From Polytrichum commune (taxonomy: Eukaryota; Streptophyta; Polytrichopsida; Polytrichales; Polytrichaceae), in contig OX485806.1 in assembly GCA_950295325.1 (NCBI GenBank), forward strand, positions 1,488,001 to 1,552,000: a stretch of DNA of 64,000 nt, written 5' to 3'. Both the position numbers and the translations under genes were made by a program. Shown in pieces: positions 22,755-33,344 of this stretch (positions are counted from its first letter, which is position 1; every line of letters begins with the position of its first letter). Below the pieces are notes generated by a model. It was given only the letters and a program-made list of their open reading frames with translations. It did not search any database and was not told where the DNA came from.

Positions 22755-23445
22755 TTATCAGGTTTGGGTCGGTCGACCCAAACCCCTCCGCTAGTGTGGG
22801 TGGGTTTCAGCCTGACCCTTACACAGGTTTGGGTCGGTCGACCGAAACCCCTCCACTCGTGTGGGAGGGTTTCAGCCTGACCCTTACACAGGTTTGGGTC
22901 GGTCGACCGAAATCCCTCCACTCGTGTGGGAGGGTTTCAGCCTGACCCTTAACCAGGTTTGGGTCGGTCGACCGAAACCCATCCACTAGTGTGGGTGGGT
23001 TTCAGCCTGACCCTTACCAGGTTTGGGTCGGTCGACCGAAACCCCTCCACTAGTGTGGGAGGGTTTCAACCTGACCCTTACCAGGTTTGGGTCGGTCGAC
23101 CGAAACCCCTCCACTAGTGTGGGCGGGTCTCAGCCTGACCCTTACCAGGTTTGGGTCGGTCGACCGAAACCCCTCCACTAGTGTGGGAGGGTTTCAACTT
23201 GACCCTTACCAGGTTTGGGTCGGTCGACCCAAACCCCTCCACGAGTGTGGGTGGGTTCAGCCTGACCGTGATCAGGTTTGGGTCGGTCGACCCAAACCCC
23301 TCGACCAGTGTGGGCGGGCTTGACCAAAACCCCTCGACCCCTTGACATACAATGTTTGGGTCGACCGACCCAAACCCCAACCCCATCTTGGCCGGCTGGA
23401 GGTTGACCATGAGAAGGTTTGGGTCGGTCGACCCAAACCCCCTCC
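22755..23445. repeat. Tandem array of family B palindromes, period about 64 bp
   Basis: Nine units with centre GT begin near 22761, 22826, 22891, 22956, 23020, 23084, 23148, 23212 and 23275. Each has the palindrome, then CCCTCCACTAGTGTGGG, then a GGGTTTCAGCCTGACCCTTA-like linker. Copies 2-7 or so have the right arm changed from CGACCCAAA to CGACCGAAA. Two more copies outside the strict period lie near 23354 (centre AC) and 23417 (centre GT). The array ends about 190 bp before the ATG of the DUF7869-type gene. Confidence 0.95.
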
Positions 23446-23627
23446 CAAAATGTTTTTTGGAACTTGCGCAAAGTATTGGGAGTTCACATTGTAGTTGTGT
23501 TGCAAATGTCTTTATCCTCGGTGTCCCCATTTATCATGATGTCTTGCATTTTTTGATATTTGATTCTTTTGAACCTTTACATGGTGTGCATGTTTGTTGA
23601 GGTTTCATGTGCATGTGTGTAGGCGAA

Positions 23628-26600
23628 ATGGAGGGAGCTGGTGGAAGAGGGGATGCCTTCTCTGAAGACATGGGCAACTCCCATTCTTCGTCTGGGGATG
23701 ACCTAGACATTGTCGGGGAGGATAGTTTTGGTGATAGTGCAGATGAAGGTCATTTGGGGAGTCCTTCGCCATCTGCCCCTTCTTGCCCCACTGTGGAATG
23801 TGCTGGGCTTTCACAAGCTTCATGGGTGAATTTGGATGTGGTACTTGTTAATGACAGTGGAGTTGCTGTGGCGGAGGGTATTTGTCGTAACACACATCCA
23901 CAAGATTGCATTGATGAAAACCCCCTTGGCACCGAGGACGTTGGAGTTGTTATATTGGAATCACTCGTACATTCCGAAGTGAATCCAACTCATAGGTTCT
24001 CGTTGCGAAGGTGGCCGTTGAGGAATGTGACAATTGATGGGGTTAATTTGCATGAGCATGAGCGACGACACATCCAAATCCAACAGGAGCTCCAAGCAAA
24101 CATTCGGCCATGTAAAGGCCTACGGAAGTACGATACATTGGCACGTCCTACTCCGTCTGCAAATGAGTGTAAACGTCAAAGGTTGCTTTGTGAGGAGTCT
24201 ATTAGAGGAGTTGCCACAAAGGATTGTTGTGTACATCGTTGTTGCCAATTGTTCCCAAGGGATAAATTGAAGGCCATCCGCGAGGAAATGTGGCTTGGAG
24301 ATTTCCGTCTAAGATCCACTAAAAAGCTTGATGTCCATAGGGCGATACATGTGAACGGAGCGGGTCGAAAGGTCATCACCCTTGAGAGCATAGACGTGTG
24401 TTGTATGGCATGGTACACCATTCACGGTGTGTCGAAAGCGGAATTTTATAGACAAGCCGCGTATGCCAAGGAAGGACGCCGGTCCCGTCACCATGGGAAT
24501 ACGGGCTTAAAGAAACCAAGGGAAGCAACGAGACAAGCAACAGCCACTCTGGCAACCATCATTGTCCCCCTTGCCGATGCAATGCCGCACAAAACACGCA
24601 CACTCTCAACCGGTGAAAAGGTTGTGGAGAAGGTTCTTCCTACAGGCACGAAATGGAAAGACATATTGTTGGACGTAAACGCAGTTGGCGAGAAGGCTGG
24701 GTTGGACCCTATTTCGTTGTCGAAACTGAGTGCAATAAAAAAATCTCACTTTAGCGAATACATCACAAAAAGACGAGGCGACAAATTTGCCCGTTGTTCC
24801 AAATGCGAGAAGTTGAAACGCCTTCGAGATGCACACACGATGGGGACAGAGTCCTATGCCGCACATCAAATGAACTATTTCAAGCATGTGAACATGCAAG
24901 AGGCACACCGTAATGATTACTACACAAATAGAGCTTTGTCCATCTCTAGGCCTTTGGAGGTCCTTACAATCATCCATGACAAAATGGACCATGCCAAAAC
25001 AGCCTCACCATGTTTTGCAAATCGAATCAAAGCCACGGACGGCCTTTTTAAGCTTCCTGTATCGGTTACAGGTGATTTCGATAACAATTGCATTGCATTA
25101 CCTAAACACAAATTTGTGCTTTTAGGTTTGTACTTGGGGCCATAGATGTACACCATGTGAATTTTTTGGTGTTATAGTTGAATATTAAACCATTGGGTTG
25201 GCTTTGCAGGGATGATTGCACATGGACACGGTGATGTCAAGTATGCTCATTATGCTCTTGATTTGTATCCGGCGGATTTAAACCACACAATAGGGTCATT
25301 TGCAAAGCTTTTACGTGATTTGGAGAAACCGCCGTCCTATTCATCAAGATTGTTATTTGAAAACTCGGGATCAACACCTCTATATGAAGCGGTCTTGGAT
25401 GGAAGAGATGTATGCGTGCACTCCTTGCCGGAGCCACCAAGTGAAGATGTGATAGCCAAGAATTTGCCCCCAACTCTACGTGTCCAATTGGACAATTGTG
25501 CGAAGGACAATAAAAGTAGATATGTTTTTGCATATTGGTCGTTGTTGGTTGCGAAAGGCATTTTCAAGGAGGTTTTTGTGTCCTTTCTATTGGTAGGTCA
25601 CACGCACGATGATATCGATACATCTTTTGGACGTTGGAGCATGAAGTTGCGCGAGGAGGATTTTCCAACAATCCCATTGTTGATGAAGTCGTACATGGAT
25701 TTGGAGAACATTCCCGTCATCCCCCATATGATCGAGGAGGTTCCCGACTTCAAGGCATTTATAGAACCGTATATTCGAAGCGGAGCTCACCGATTGATCG
25801 GACATACGAAGGCACAACAATTTCGGTTCTACGTGCGTGACGATGGTGTCCCCGCCATGCAATACAAGTTGTTGTGCACGTCACAAGACTGGAGCCCGCC
25901 GGAGGGTCTCCTTGTATGGCGTGTTGATGGGGAGGGAAGGACGATGTTGCCTGACGGAGAGCCTAAGCCTTGCAAACCAATACCCATGAAGAATTTGGAG
26001 GACATTTGTAAAGGCATATCAGGCTTCATACAATATTGGGAGAGTTTGAGGGTAGCGGATGTTGGTGGATCGTGTTGGCTTCGTTACGGAAGTTGGATAC
26101 AATATTGGACACGTGTTCGTGGCGCTTTGGCAAACCTTCATCAAGATACACCCCTTACTTTAAGGCATGGGTTTTAGCCACAAACACGTGTCAACGTACA
26201 AGTTTCGGAGGCTAGTCTTTTGGGAAATGGAGAGGTTCGAGAGGAGTTTGATGTGGACGACCATTACGTGGGACCTGCTAGTAGTCGTCCGCCACCATCT
26301 TTCCGCATTGCAGTGGATTGTCATGAAGGTTATATGCTCATTTTGCGTCCTGGAGATGAGACATATGCAAAGCCAGTGTGGGTGGCAAGAGCTTTGTCCA
26401 AACCAAATTTTGTAACTTCCAGCCCTCATTTTCGACAAATACAAGTAGAGTACTACCGACCGACAGCACGGAATGAAGATGTTGTTCGGCATTATACAGG
26501 CTGGGATACAAACCCTAACTTTCGGTGGAAGGTGGATTCTGAGCACGGTCCATCTTGGGTAGATACAGATTCCATATTCATAGCATGGAAACCACGGAAA

Positions 26601-26696
26601 AATCATAGTGGATCAGTGTCCATCCCTCAAAAGTACATAACTTTTGCAAAAGACAACCTTGCTCGGATCGCAGAAGAAGCAATCCACGTTGAATGA
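23628..26696 (+). CDS. DUF7869-type transposase-like protein (one intron, one in-frame TAG)
   Basis: Start chosen at ATG 23628 (MEGAGGRGD); an upstream in-frame ATG at 23607 exists. Exon 1 ends at 25125 and exon 2 starts at 25210. The 84-bp intron has AG/GTTTGT and TTTGCAG borders, phase 1. Residues about 1-120 are acidic and disordered. A CSKCEKL pair lies near residue 395. The core has IIHDKMDH (about 449), QLDNCAKDNKSRYV (about 591) and VGHTHDDID (about 628), the acidic signatures of DUF7869 proteins, which I take to be RNase H-like transposase relatives. A TAG at 26175-26177 ends the frame, but the same frame continues to a TGA at 26694-26696 with well-formed sequence (FRIAVDCHEGYMLILRPGD, GPSWVDTDSIFIAWKPRK). 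The protein is about 820 residues with the stop, or about 994 without it. Mobile origin is likely; activity is unknown. Confidence 0.7.
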
Positions 26697-26699
26697 GAA

Positions 26700-27234
26700 G
26701 TTGGTAGGATTGTGTTAGCATGATTATAGTGTAATATGTAATTCGACGAATATATATTACTCATATGTGTGCTCCTCAAACTTGGGGCAAAGTTTGGGTA
26801 GAACTTGCGAATGCTATATTGTTTGGGGTTGGATGAATATCCATTTACTATATTTCAATATAGTTGTGAAGTTCATTTTTTTATTAAGTTTGGGACTAAA
26901 TTTTCCATTGAAGAAAAATGCATTTATTGCATGTACTTTGTATGTTGCAATGTCTATATTTTATTAACCATGCTAATAATAGAAATCATTTTATATGTTT
27001 CTTGGGTGAAACTAGTTTGGAGTGCTCTACCCAAAGTGTTTTTGTTGATGAAGTTGGTGTTCAGTGCTCTACCATATGTGCTTATGTCCACACCCCATAG
27101 ATTTGGGATATTAGAACATATAATATATTTGAGATTGTTCGCAATATAGTTTCGGAACACGGAATGTTGTTTGATCCATATATTAATTTGAGACTAGAGA
27201 AAGTCTCAATTTAACGAATATAGTGTTCTTTGTA
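26700..27234. other. AT-rich spacer
   Basis: 3' flank of the DUF7869-type gene and 5' flank or intron of the next gene. No coding frame supported; a TTCTTTGTAG acceptor-like site ends it. Confidence 0.5.
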
Positions 27235-27243
27235 GATTTGGTA

Positions 27244-28656
27244 ATGGAAGGTCCAACTGAGGATGCACTTTGGGTCATAGAAGAATTGCAGTGGATTGTC
27301 TACAGTTACACGAATACCGTTGTCCATGCAACAAATGCCATGGCTCCCGAGTGTTCAATCAAAGCACAATACGGGTACATTTACGAAAATACAAATGTGA
27401 CACATTCTTCACACAATCAATCCTAGTAAGTTCCCATATTACATGTTCAATGCATCCTACTTTCTGCAATATCTTGTGAATAACATGGAAATCAGAGGTT
27501 GATGTGTTTGTTATTATCTATGTTGTAGGATAAACATCGCGTGCAAGTGAAAAAACAAATGAGTTTGGCATTATAGGCTTTCTTGGCAGAACTTCCCAAG
27601 CAAGAAATAACAACTCCGTATGTACCTAAGGCCATAATGCAATTGGTCAATTTTGATTTGGAGAGGGACTATGGCGAATGGCCTAATTTACCAATTCCAC
27701 GGATGACCCCTTTCACATGGTGGAACCGTCGATGAGAAATTAAAGTTTTCACATTTCCATACATGGGTTGGGGTTTGTTCACACTTCAAAATTTGGGACC
27801 AGAAGAAGAACTAATTCCATTTACAGGGCCTTCCTACACGGTAAACCAATACAACAAAATGCAAGGCTTTTTTCCAAGAGTTAAATGCTATGCATTGAAC
27901 GCTGAAAAAACATTTTACATTGATGGGGATGTGGAGAAAGGGAATGTTGCGGGCTATATCAATAGCTCTGCTAACATGCGTGAGGAAATTGAGAATGTTG
28001 TTTGGGAGTATCACAATGTGGATCCTAGACCTTGGAACAAAAAAGGATGGGGATTTGTAATGACTAGGTCAATTAAGCCTATCAAAGCAAGAGAAGAGTT
28101 ATTTGCATATTATCATGTAACTTTTTGAGACATTAAGGTCAGCATTGGACCAATAAATCCCAAGTGAGTAGGTAGGTCCCAATAGTATGTTTATGACTTC
28201 ACGCAGAACAATTTTGCTATCCTTGATTGAACCTAGGACTTTCTGTAGATAGTTTTTTTACACATGACGTGTACTTTAAATTTTAAATATTTTTTTTTCA
28301 TTGGTTTAATTGTGACATTTACACATGATTCATTTCATTTCAATAATTGGCAGGGGCCATATCCCGAGTTAGCGCCATTGGGTTGTAAACCTTACCAACT
28401 AGCTAGTTGTGATCCTCACACATTGGGTCGTCGAGGCAATCGAATTCAAGCACCTTACAGGAGTTCATTACATGACACCGAACCTGACAGAGAACCTGAA
28501 CCTGACATTGAGTTGCATCGCATGTGTCACGAGGCATTTATTCAGTACGATGAAGCAATGGTCGAGGAAAACCAATGGCTAGTTCATTATCAGCCTATGG
28601 ATTTCCCCTCATGGCTGGTCCAAATTTCCAACCATCGGATGGCAATCCGACTGTAA
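27244..28656 (+). pseudogene. SET-domain gene with CPC..C zinc motif, interrupted
   Basis: Exon 1 (27244-27425) starts MEGPTEDALWV and then, after a +1 shift, continues as LHEYRCPCNKCHGS...VHLRKYKCD, a zinc-ribbon-like segment; it ends at a GTAAGT donor. Exon 2 (27529-28116) follows TATGTTGTAG and holds a SET-like core: GWGLFTLQNLGPEEEL, YIDGDVEKGNVAGYINSSAN (near the NH.C region) and IKAREELFAYYH. Exon 3 (28354-28656) follows TTGGCAG and adds GPYPELAPLGCKP and an acidic tail, ending in TAA. The 237-bp second intron is phase 0. SET proteins methylate lysines, usually in histones. The copy is broken by a frameshift in exon 1, TAG at 27574-27576 and TGA at 27733-27735. It lies 0.5 kb behind the DUF7869-type gene on the same strand. 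Confidence 0.55.
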
Positions 28657-29880
28657 TTTCAATCCTCCGGCAATTAGCCGATGAACCAGAAAATGTCCCG
28701 GAAATGTAGCCGATTCTTCTTGTGAGTTACTGGATTTCAGCCGGAAGAAGTATTCAAATACTGGCCGATACCTGGGAAATGGTAACCGATACCCTCCGGG
28801 TCATGAGCATGGGTATCTGAGTGCAGGCAAGTATTGAGGGATGCAGGTCAAGGCTTCGAAGATGAACGGCAACTTGCTCCGCGGCAGCACCTCCATCCTC
28901 CGTTGCTCCGTAGAGTGCTCCGCCTCCGTCCTTCACCATAGTGCTCCAACTGCTCCCCGGCTTCTAACCTTCACATTTGGCTTTTCCTATTTAGCGCGAA
29001 GAGCGGAGTCCCTGGACAACCTTCTGCTCACAAAACTACATCGGAGTATCAGATCTATTCACTTGCTCGCATCGCTTTGGATCTCGTCACTTGCTCCTCG
29101 CCGTGTTGCGCACCTTTTACACAGGTGGATCACTCTAAGGCATTGTGCACCACGTGCGGCTGAGGGTTTTTTGTTCTGGGGCTATTTACCTTCAAGGGCT
29201 GAATTAAAGCCTCCCTATAATTACTTAAATTTCAAAAATGGCCCATTTGTTTGCACCCTTCCATTACTTATATTGTCCAAGTCACTGTAATTTTTTGTAC
29301 TCTATATTCTTTTAAAGCCATTTTTGGACAAATGGAAATCCCAATTATCATCCATCCCTATGAGCCCAAAATGAGTGCTCATATTTGTATTATGTTTAGA
29401 ATTTATTTAGAATTACATTTGGAGTGTTATTGAAACAATCAAAAGTATAAAAAGAGTGAGGCTTGGTGTGGTTTATGTTTTAGGCTTTAAGCCATTTTGT
29501 GTGGTTAAGTAGAAGCTTAATGATATTAGGGAGTGTTGTGATTAAGTGAGTAGTGTTTGAGGAAGCAAGGGTAAGGTCCTTTGATTTAAATGTTTGAATT
29601 AGAACATGCTCTTGTTGGTTTAAAGGGTGAAGGTTTAGTGGATAGGATAAGGTCCTACTAAGTAGGAGAAGGCTAAGGGGCTTGTGGGCTTGAGTGCCCT
29701 CTCCTCCCTCTCCTCCTCTCTTCATTCTCTCCTCTCCTCCCCTCTCCTCTCTCTCTCCCTCTTCTCTAGGATTATTGAGCTCTTAGAGCTACTAGAAAAT
29801 GTGTGATTTAGGCAAAGAGGTTTAGGGGAATTAGTGGATTGAAATAGTGAGATTAGGTAGGGGGTTTAAAAAATTAGTGG
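28657..29880. other. Non-coding stretch
   Basis: No supported gene. A C/T-rich block at 28870-29120 gives an accidental long frame. CTCCTCTC-type pyrimidine runs occur at 29697-29770. Confidence 0.5.
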
Positions 29881-29885
29881 AATTA

Positions 29886-30262
29886 GAAGGCCCAAGGCTC
29901 GGAAGGCAGTCTGCTGGGTTAAGAGTTTCTGTTTTGGCCACGGTTGAAGGCCCAAGGCTCGGGAGGCAGTCTGCTGGGTTAAGAGTTTCTGTTTTGGCCA
30001 CGGTTGAAGGCCAAGGCTCGGGAGGCAGTCTGCTGGGTTAAGAGTTTTTGTTTTGGCCACGGTTGAAGGCCAAGGCTCGGGAGGCAGTCTGCTGGGTTAA
30101 GAGTTTATGTTTTGGCCACGGTTGAAGGCCAAGGCTCGGGAGGCAGTCTGTTGGGTTAAGAGTTTTTGTTTTGGCCACGGTTGAAGGCCCAAGGCTCGGG
30201 AGGCAGTCTGTTGGGTTAAGTTTTTTCTGTTTTGGCCACGGCCGAAGGCCAAGGCTTGGGGT
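29886..30262. repeat. 60-bp tandem minisatellite, seven copies
   Basis: Units starting GAAGGCC begin at 29886, 29946, 30006, 30065, 30124, 30183 and 30244 (the last truncated). Each contains AAGGCTCGGGAGGCAGTCTG and GGTTAAGAGTTT and TTTTGGCCACGG. Copies differ by one-base indels and a few substitutions. Frames through it are repeat-derived. Confidence 0.95.
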
Positions 30263-31800
30263 TGAGGCACGGCCAAGTTTTAAAGGATTCTGGGTTAGGG
30301 ACCGAAGTGGTGTAAGATGAGGGGTGGTAGATTTGTATTAGACTAGGTGCTAGTTGATGAATTGGATGAGGACCTAATAGCAATTAGATAGCTAGTTCAT
30401 TAGCAAATTAGGTGAATACAAGGCATTAGTAGGTGAAATTAGGGATTGGATTTGGAGTTGAGTTGCATGGATTGTTATTGGGGATGCTAATAGTGCTATC
30501 ACGGAGAAGAGTGTTTTTAACACTTGTGTCCTTATTATGGAATAAATTGAAGTGCTAAGCTTGATGTGAAGTACCAGGGTGGGTTGTGTGGTTCCATACA
30601 CAGAGAACGGCCTTGGGTTGACAATGGGGGATTAATACATTAGAAATTTAATTGCCACATGGAGTCTACAAGCCATAGCCTCACGGAGGCTAAGACCACT
30701 AATGAGAAAGCCTTGGCCAAAGCTAAGGTTTCAAGAAGAATATTCTCAAGGGCATGTGTAGCCAAGGCCGAGGGTTGGACCCTTGAGAAGGCCAACGCTC
30801 CACCCATTCATGAGGCTAGCATTAATAAAATGACATGACTTTAAGTAAGGTGGGTGCCCAATGAGATGGAAGCTACATTTCACGCTACCACAAGTTTCTA
30901 TGGAGTGCATGTGATTCTCAAAACTATCACCCGGACTAGGACGCTTAAGGGTGGTGGGTTTGGCCTCACAATCCCCGTGAGTCCTAACCCCATTTACATA
31001 CCATACTAAACATACCTTCTAGGATCCTTATCTCCAGCCCCTATATTAATTTTACAAAAAAAGAATGGCCCACGTTTTATGTCCATCTAACTTACTTATA
31101 ATGGGATTGTCTACATTTAATGGCCCCTTCATTATTTGGAATTCCTTTATAATTTTTATTTCAAATGATTTTAATCCTCTCTATATTATGCCGCACGTCG
31201 TTTTTTAAATGCACTAAGTGATCTACCCGTGACCTTCTGTAAAGCAGAGGCCTCCTCAAGAACCTTCTCATCACTCTTGCTCAGAAATCTGCATTCTGAT
31301 TGTGCACCACATCTGATAATTCCTCTGTCTGCCTGATTGCCTCAATTGTTTTCCGCTTTTCAGCTTGATCTCTTGTTGCGATCACACTTTCACAAACACC
31401 TAATACAGTATGCTAAAAGCCACGATATTGAAATGAGCAGACCACTGAGGTAGGTTATACCGCGAGTAATGACATGCTCTTAATACTGTAAAACGCAAAC
31501 CTTTCTTTTCACTTATTCAAGATTTTGTACTAAGAAATGATTTCTAATCATTTTTCATACATTTTTTAAACAATTAGTGCCCATATGAATTCCATTTAAT
31601 CGGATATTGGCCAATGAAAATATGAAAATGTAGGCAATTGGCCGATTGATTTTACAAAAGACCGTACCGGCTCTTGCCAATGTATTTGGAAAAAATCCGT
31701 CCCTTTGTAGCAACTACCGGCAATTAGCCACTAAGGCTTCAAAAACTTCCCGAACTCTGTGATGAAGTCCATGCAAACAACTCACGACAAGATGTCCCCG
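30263..31800. other. Non-coding stretch upstream of the CACTA relic
   Basis: No supported gene. Probably contains the 5' end of the CACTA element, but I could not find a CACTA-type terminus here. Confidence 0.4.
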
Positions 31801-31805
31801 AGGAG

Positions 31806-32541
31806 GTGGAAAATGACGAGGAAGATCATGTACTAGATTCTGAATCACCAATGCTGGACCCTGATTTGGATGAATTGCTTAGGTGGGCAAACACTCCTCC
31901 ATATCCAGGGAGCAGAGTCAAGCTCTTACACACAACGTTGCATATTCTTAATACTTGCACAGTGCACGGTTCTTCAAACAACCATGTAGGAGTTATTAAC
32001 TCTCTTTGCAGAGGATATACTGGAGCCAGGCAATTTGTTGCCCAAATCAAAATATGAAGCCAAAAAAATCTTAAAGAACCTTGGGTTGACTTATGACTCC
32101 ATACATGCTTGTGAAAATGAATGCATATTATATCGAGGGGAGCAGAAGGATCTCTCAAAATGCCCAAAGTGCGATTGCAGCCGATATGTGGATGGATCGT
32201 CCACAGTACCATGAAAAGTCCTTCGCCACTTCCCTTTGATCCCAAGACTTAAGAGGATGTATCATTGCAAAACCATATCTGGACTTATGAACACCATCCA
32301 CAGAAATGAGCAAAAGATGCAAAGCCTCTAGAAAGAGATGTAGAAAATGATTCTTTGGTGCGCTCGGTAGCAAATTCCAATGCTTGGAAGCATATTGATA
32401 ATATGTGGCCTCAATTTGCTGCTAAGACTTGTAACATAAGATCGGGTCTAGCTACAAATGGGATGAACCCATTTGGTGATTTTAATCTGAAACATTCTAC
32501 ATGGCTAGTGGTACTTCTAAACTATAAATTGCCTCCATGGC
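31806..32541 (+). pseudogene. CACTA transposase TNP2 (Transposase_21), 5' part
   Basis: Degraded coding sequence of a plant CACTA (En/Spm) transposase. Recognisable pieces in order: LDELLRWANTPPYPG, then shifted frame LPKSKYEAKKILKNLGL, IHACENECILYRGE, CPKCDCSRYVDGSS, KVLRHFPLIPRLKRMY, and SNAWKHIDNMWPQFA with LATNGMNPFG and NYKLPPW. The zinc-like CPKC pair and the PLIPRLKR segment are typical of TNP2. At least one frameshift and a TGA (before KVLRHF) break it. It is cut at LPPW by the insertion that begins at 32542 and resumes at 33345. Confidence 0.8.
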
Positions 32542-33344
32542 ACAGGGCGATCACACCCCCTAACGTTTTGTAACCACGTGCAATAATGGGGTATTTAATG
32601 GGGGGATATTGATGCACCTCTCAATATTTTTTCCCGCCCTATTTGTAGATATAAATCTACTTTGACGTATTTATTAGCACCCTATATTTATTTGTAATTA
32701 TTTAGAGAGGCTAATTTTTGGCAGCATATTTTTTTTTATAAATCGTACAAGTACCAAATAGTGGATGGAATACTATAGCGTTGCAAAATCAACTATGTGA
32801 GCAACAAATATTCCATACCATCCATCCTGTCATTCAATTGGTTTCAATTAGTTATACCAATCCTAAATTATTCAAACTACCATTCAAAACACAATCAATA
32901 ACATTTGAGTACAAGTTAAAGTGTTATCAATAAACATGGAGATAACAAAATATACAAGCTAACATAGACAAGTTGTAAACACGGATAGAACAAAACAAGA
33001 ATTATAATTTGTTGTGACAAGACATAGAATTTTGAAAAACTACCTACTCCAAAAACAAAATTGCATTCAAATACAAGAAAGCTAAATACAAAAGCCATAA
33101 TTAATGTATTGATCCTACAACACAATTTTAGGAGGATCCAATATCTATAACCTTATTTTTTCTGTTGATTACTAAAATGAAGGAATTATTCACCACCCTA
33201 TTTTACATATAATCATGTAGGGGACATATTTCTAATGCTACGGTAGATCTAAAGAATTTATAATTCTTACCCTCAACGATTTAAATTGATCTTATTCTTT
33301 TTATCTCATGTGGTTGCTAAACTTCCAATAGTCACCTCCCTGAG
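32542..33344. mobile_element. hAT-like non-autonomous element nested in the CACTA gene
   Basis: About 803 bp, AT-rich, no coding frame. Flanked by a 9-bp direct repeat CTCCATGGC at 32533-32541 and 33345-33353. The ends form imperfect terminal inverted repeats of about 40 bp: left end has CAGGGCGATCAC, then GTTTTGTAACCACGTG; the reverse complement of the right end has CAGGGAGGTGAC, then GTTTAGCAACCACATG. CAGGG ends and an 8-9 bp duplication suggest the hAT superfamily. Removing the element and one repeat copy puts the two halves of TNP2 in one frame across its LPPW segment. Confidence 0.8.

Noticed and set aside
22433-23345. Open frames of 64-170 codons over the 64-bp array
   Set aside because: Mostly repeat-derived. 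The first 100 codons of the longest (22433 on) show no recognisable motif, although a 5' exon cannot be excluded.
13567-26696. Firm claim that TAG encodes glutamine in this organism
   Set aside because: Decayed transposons here have TAG at Trp as well as Gln positions and also TGA and TAA stops, and the intact AAA gene appears to end in TAG. The idea is kept only as an open finding.
28841-29290. 149-codon frame in the C/T-rich block
   Set aside because: Explained by compositional bias; no motif and no exon context.
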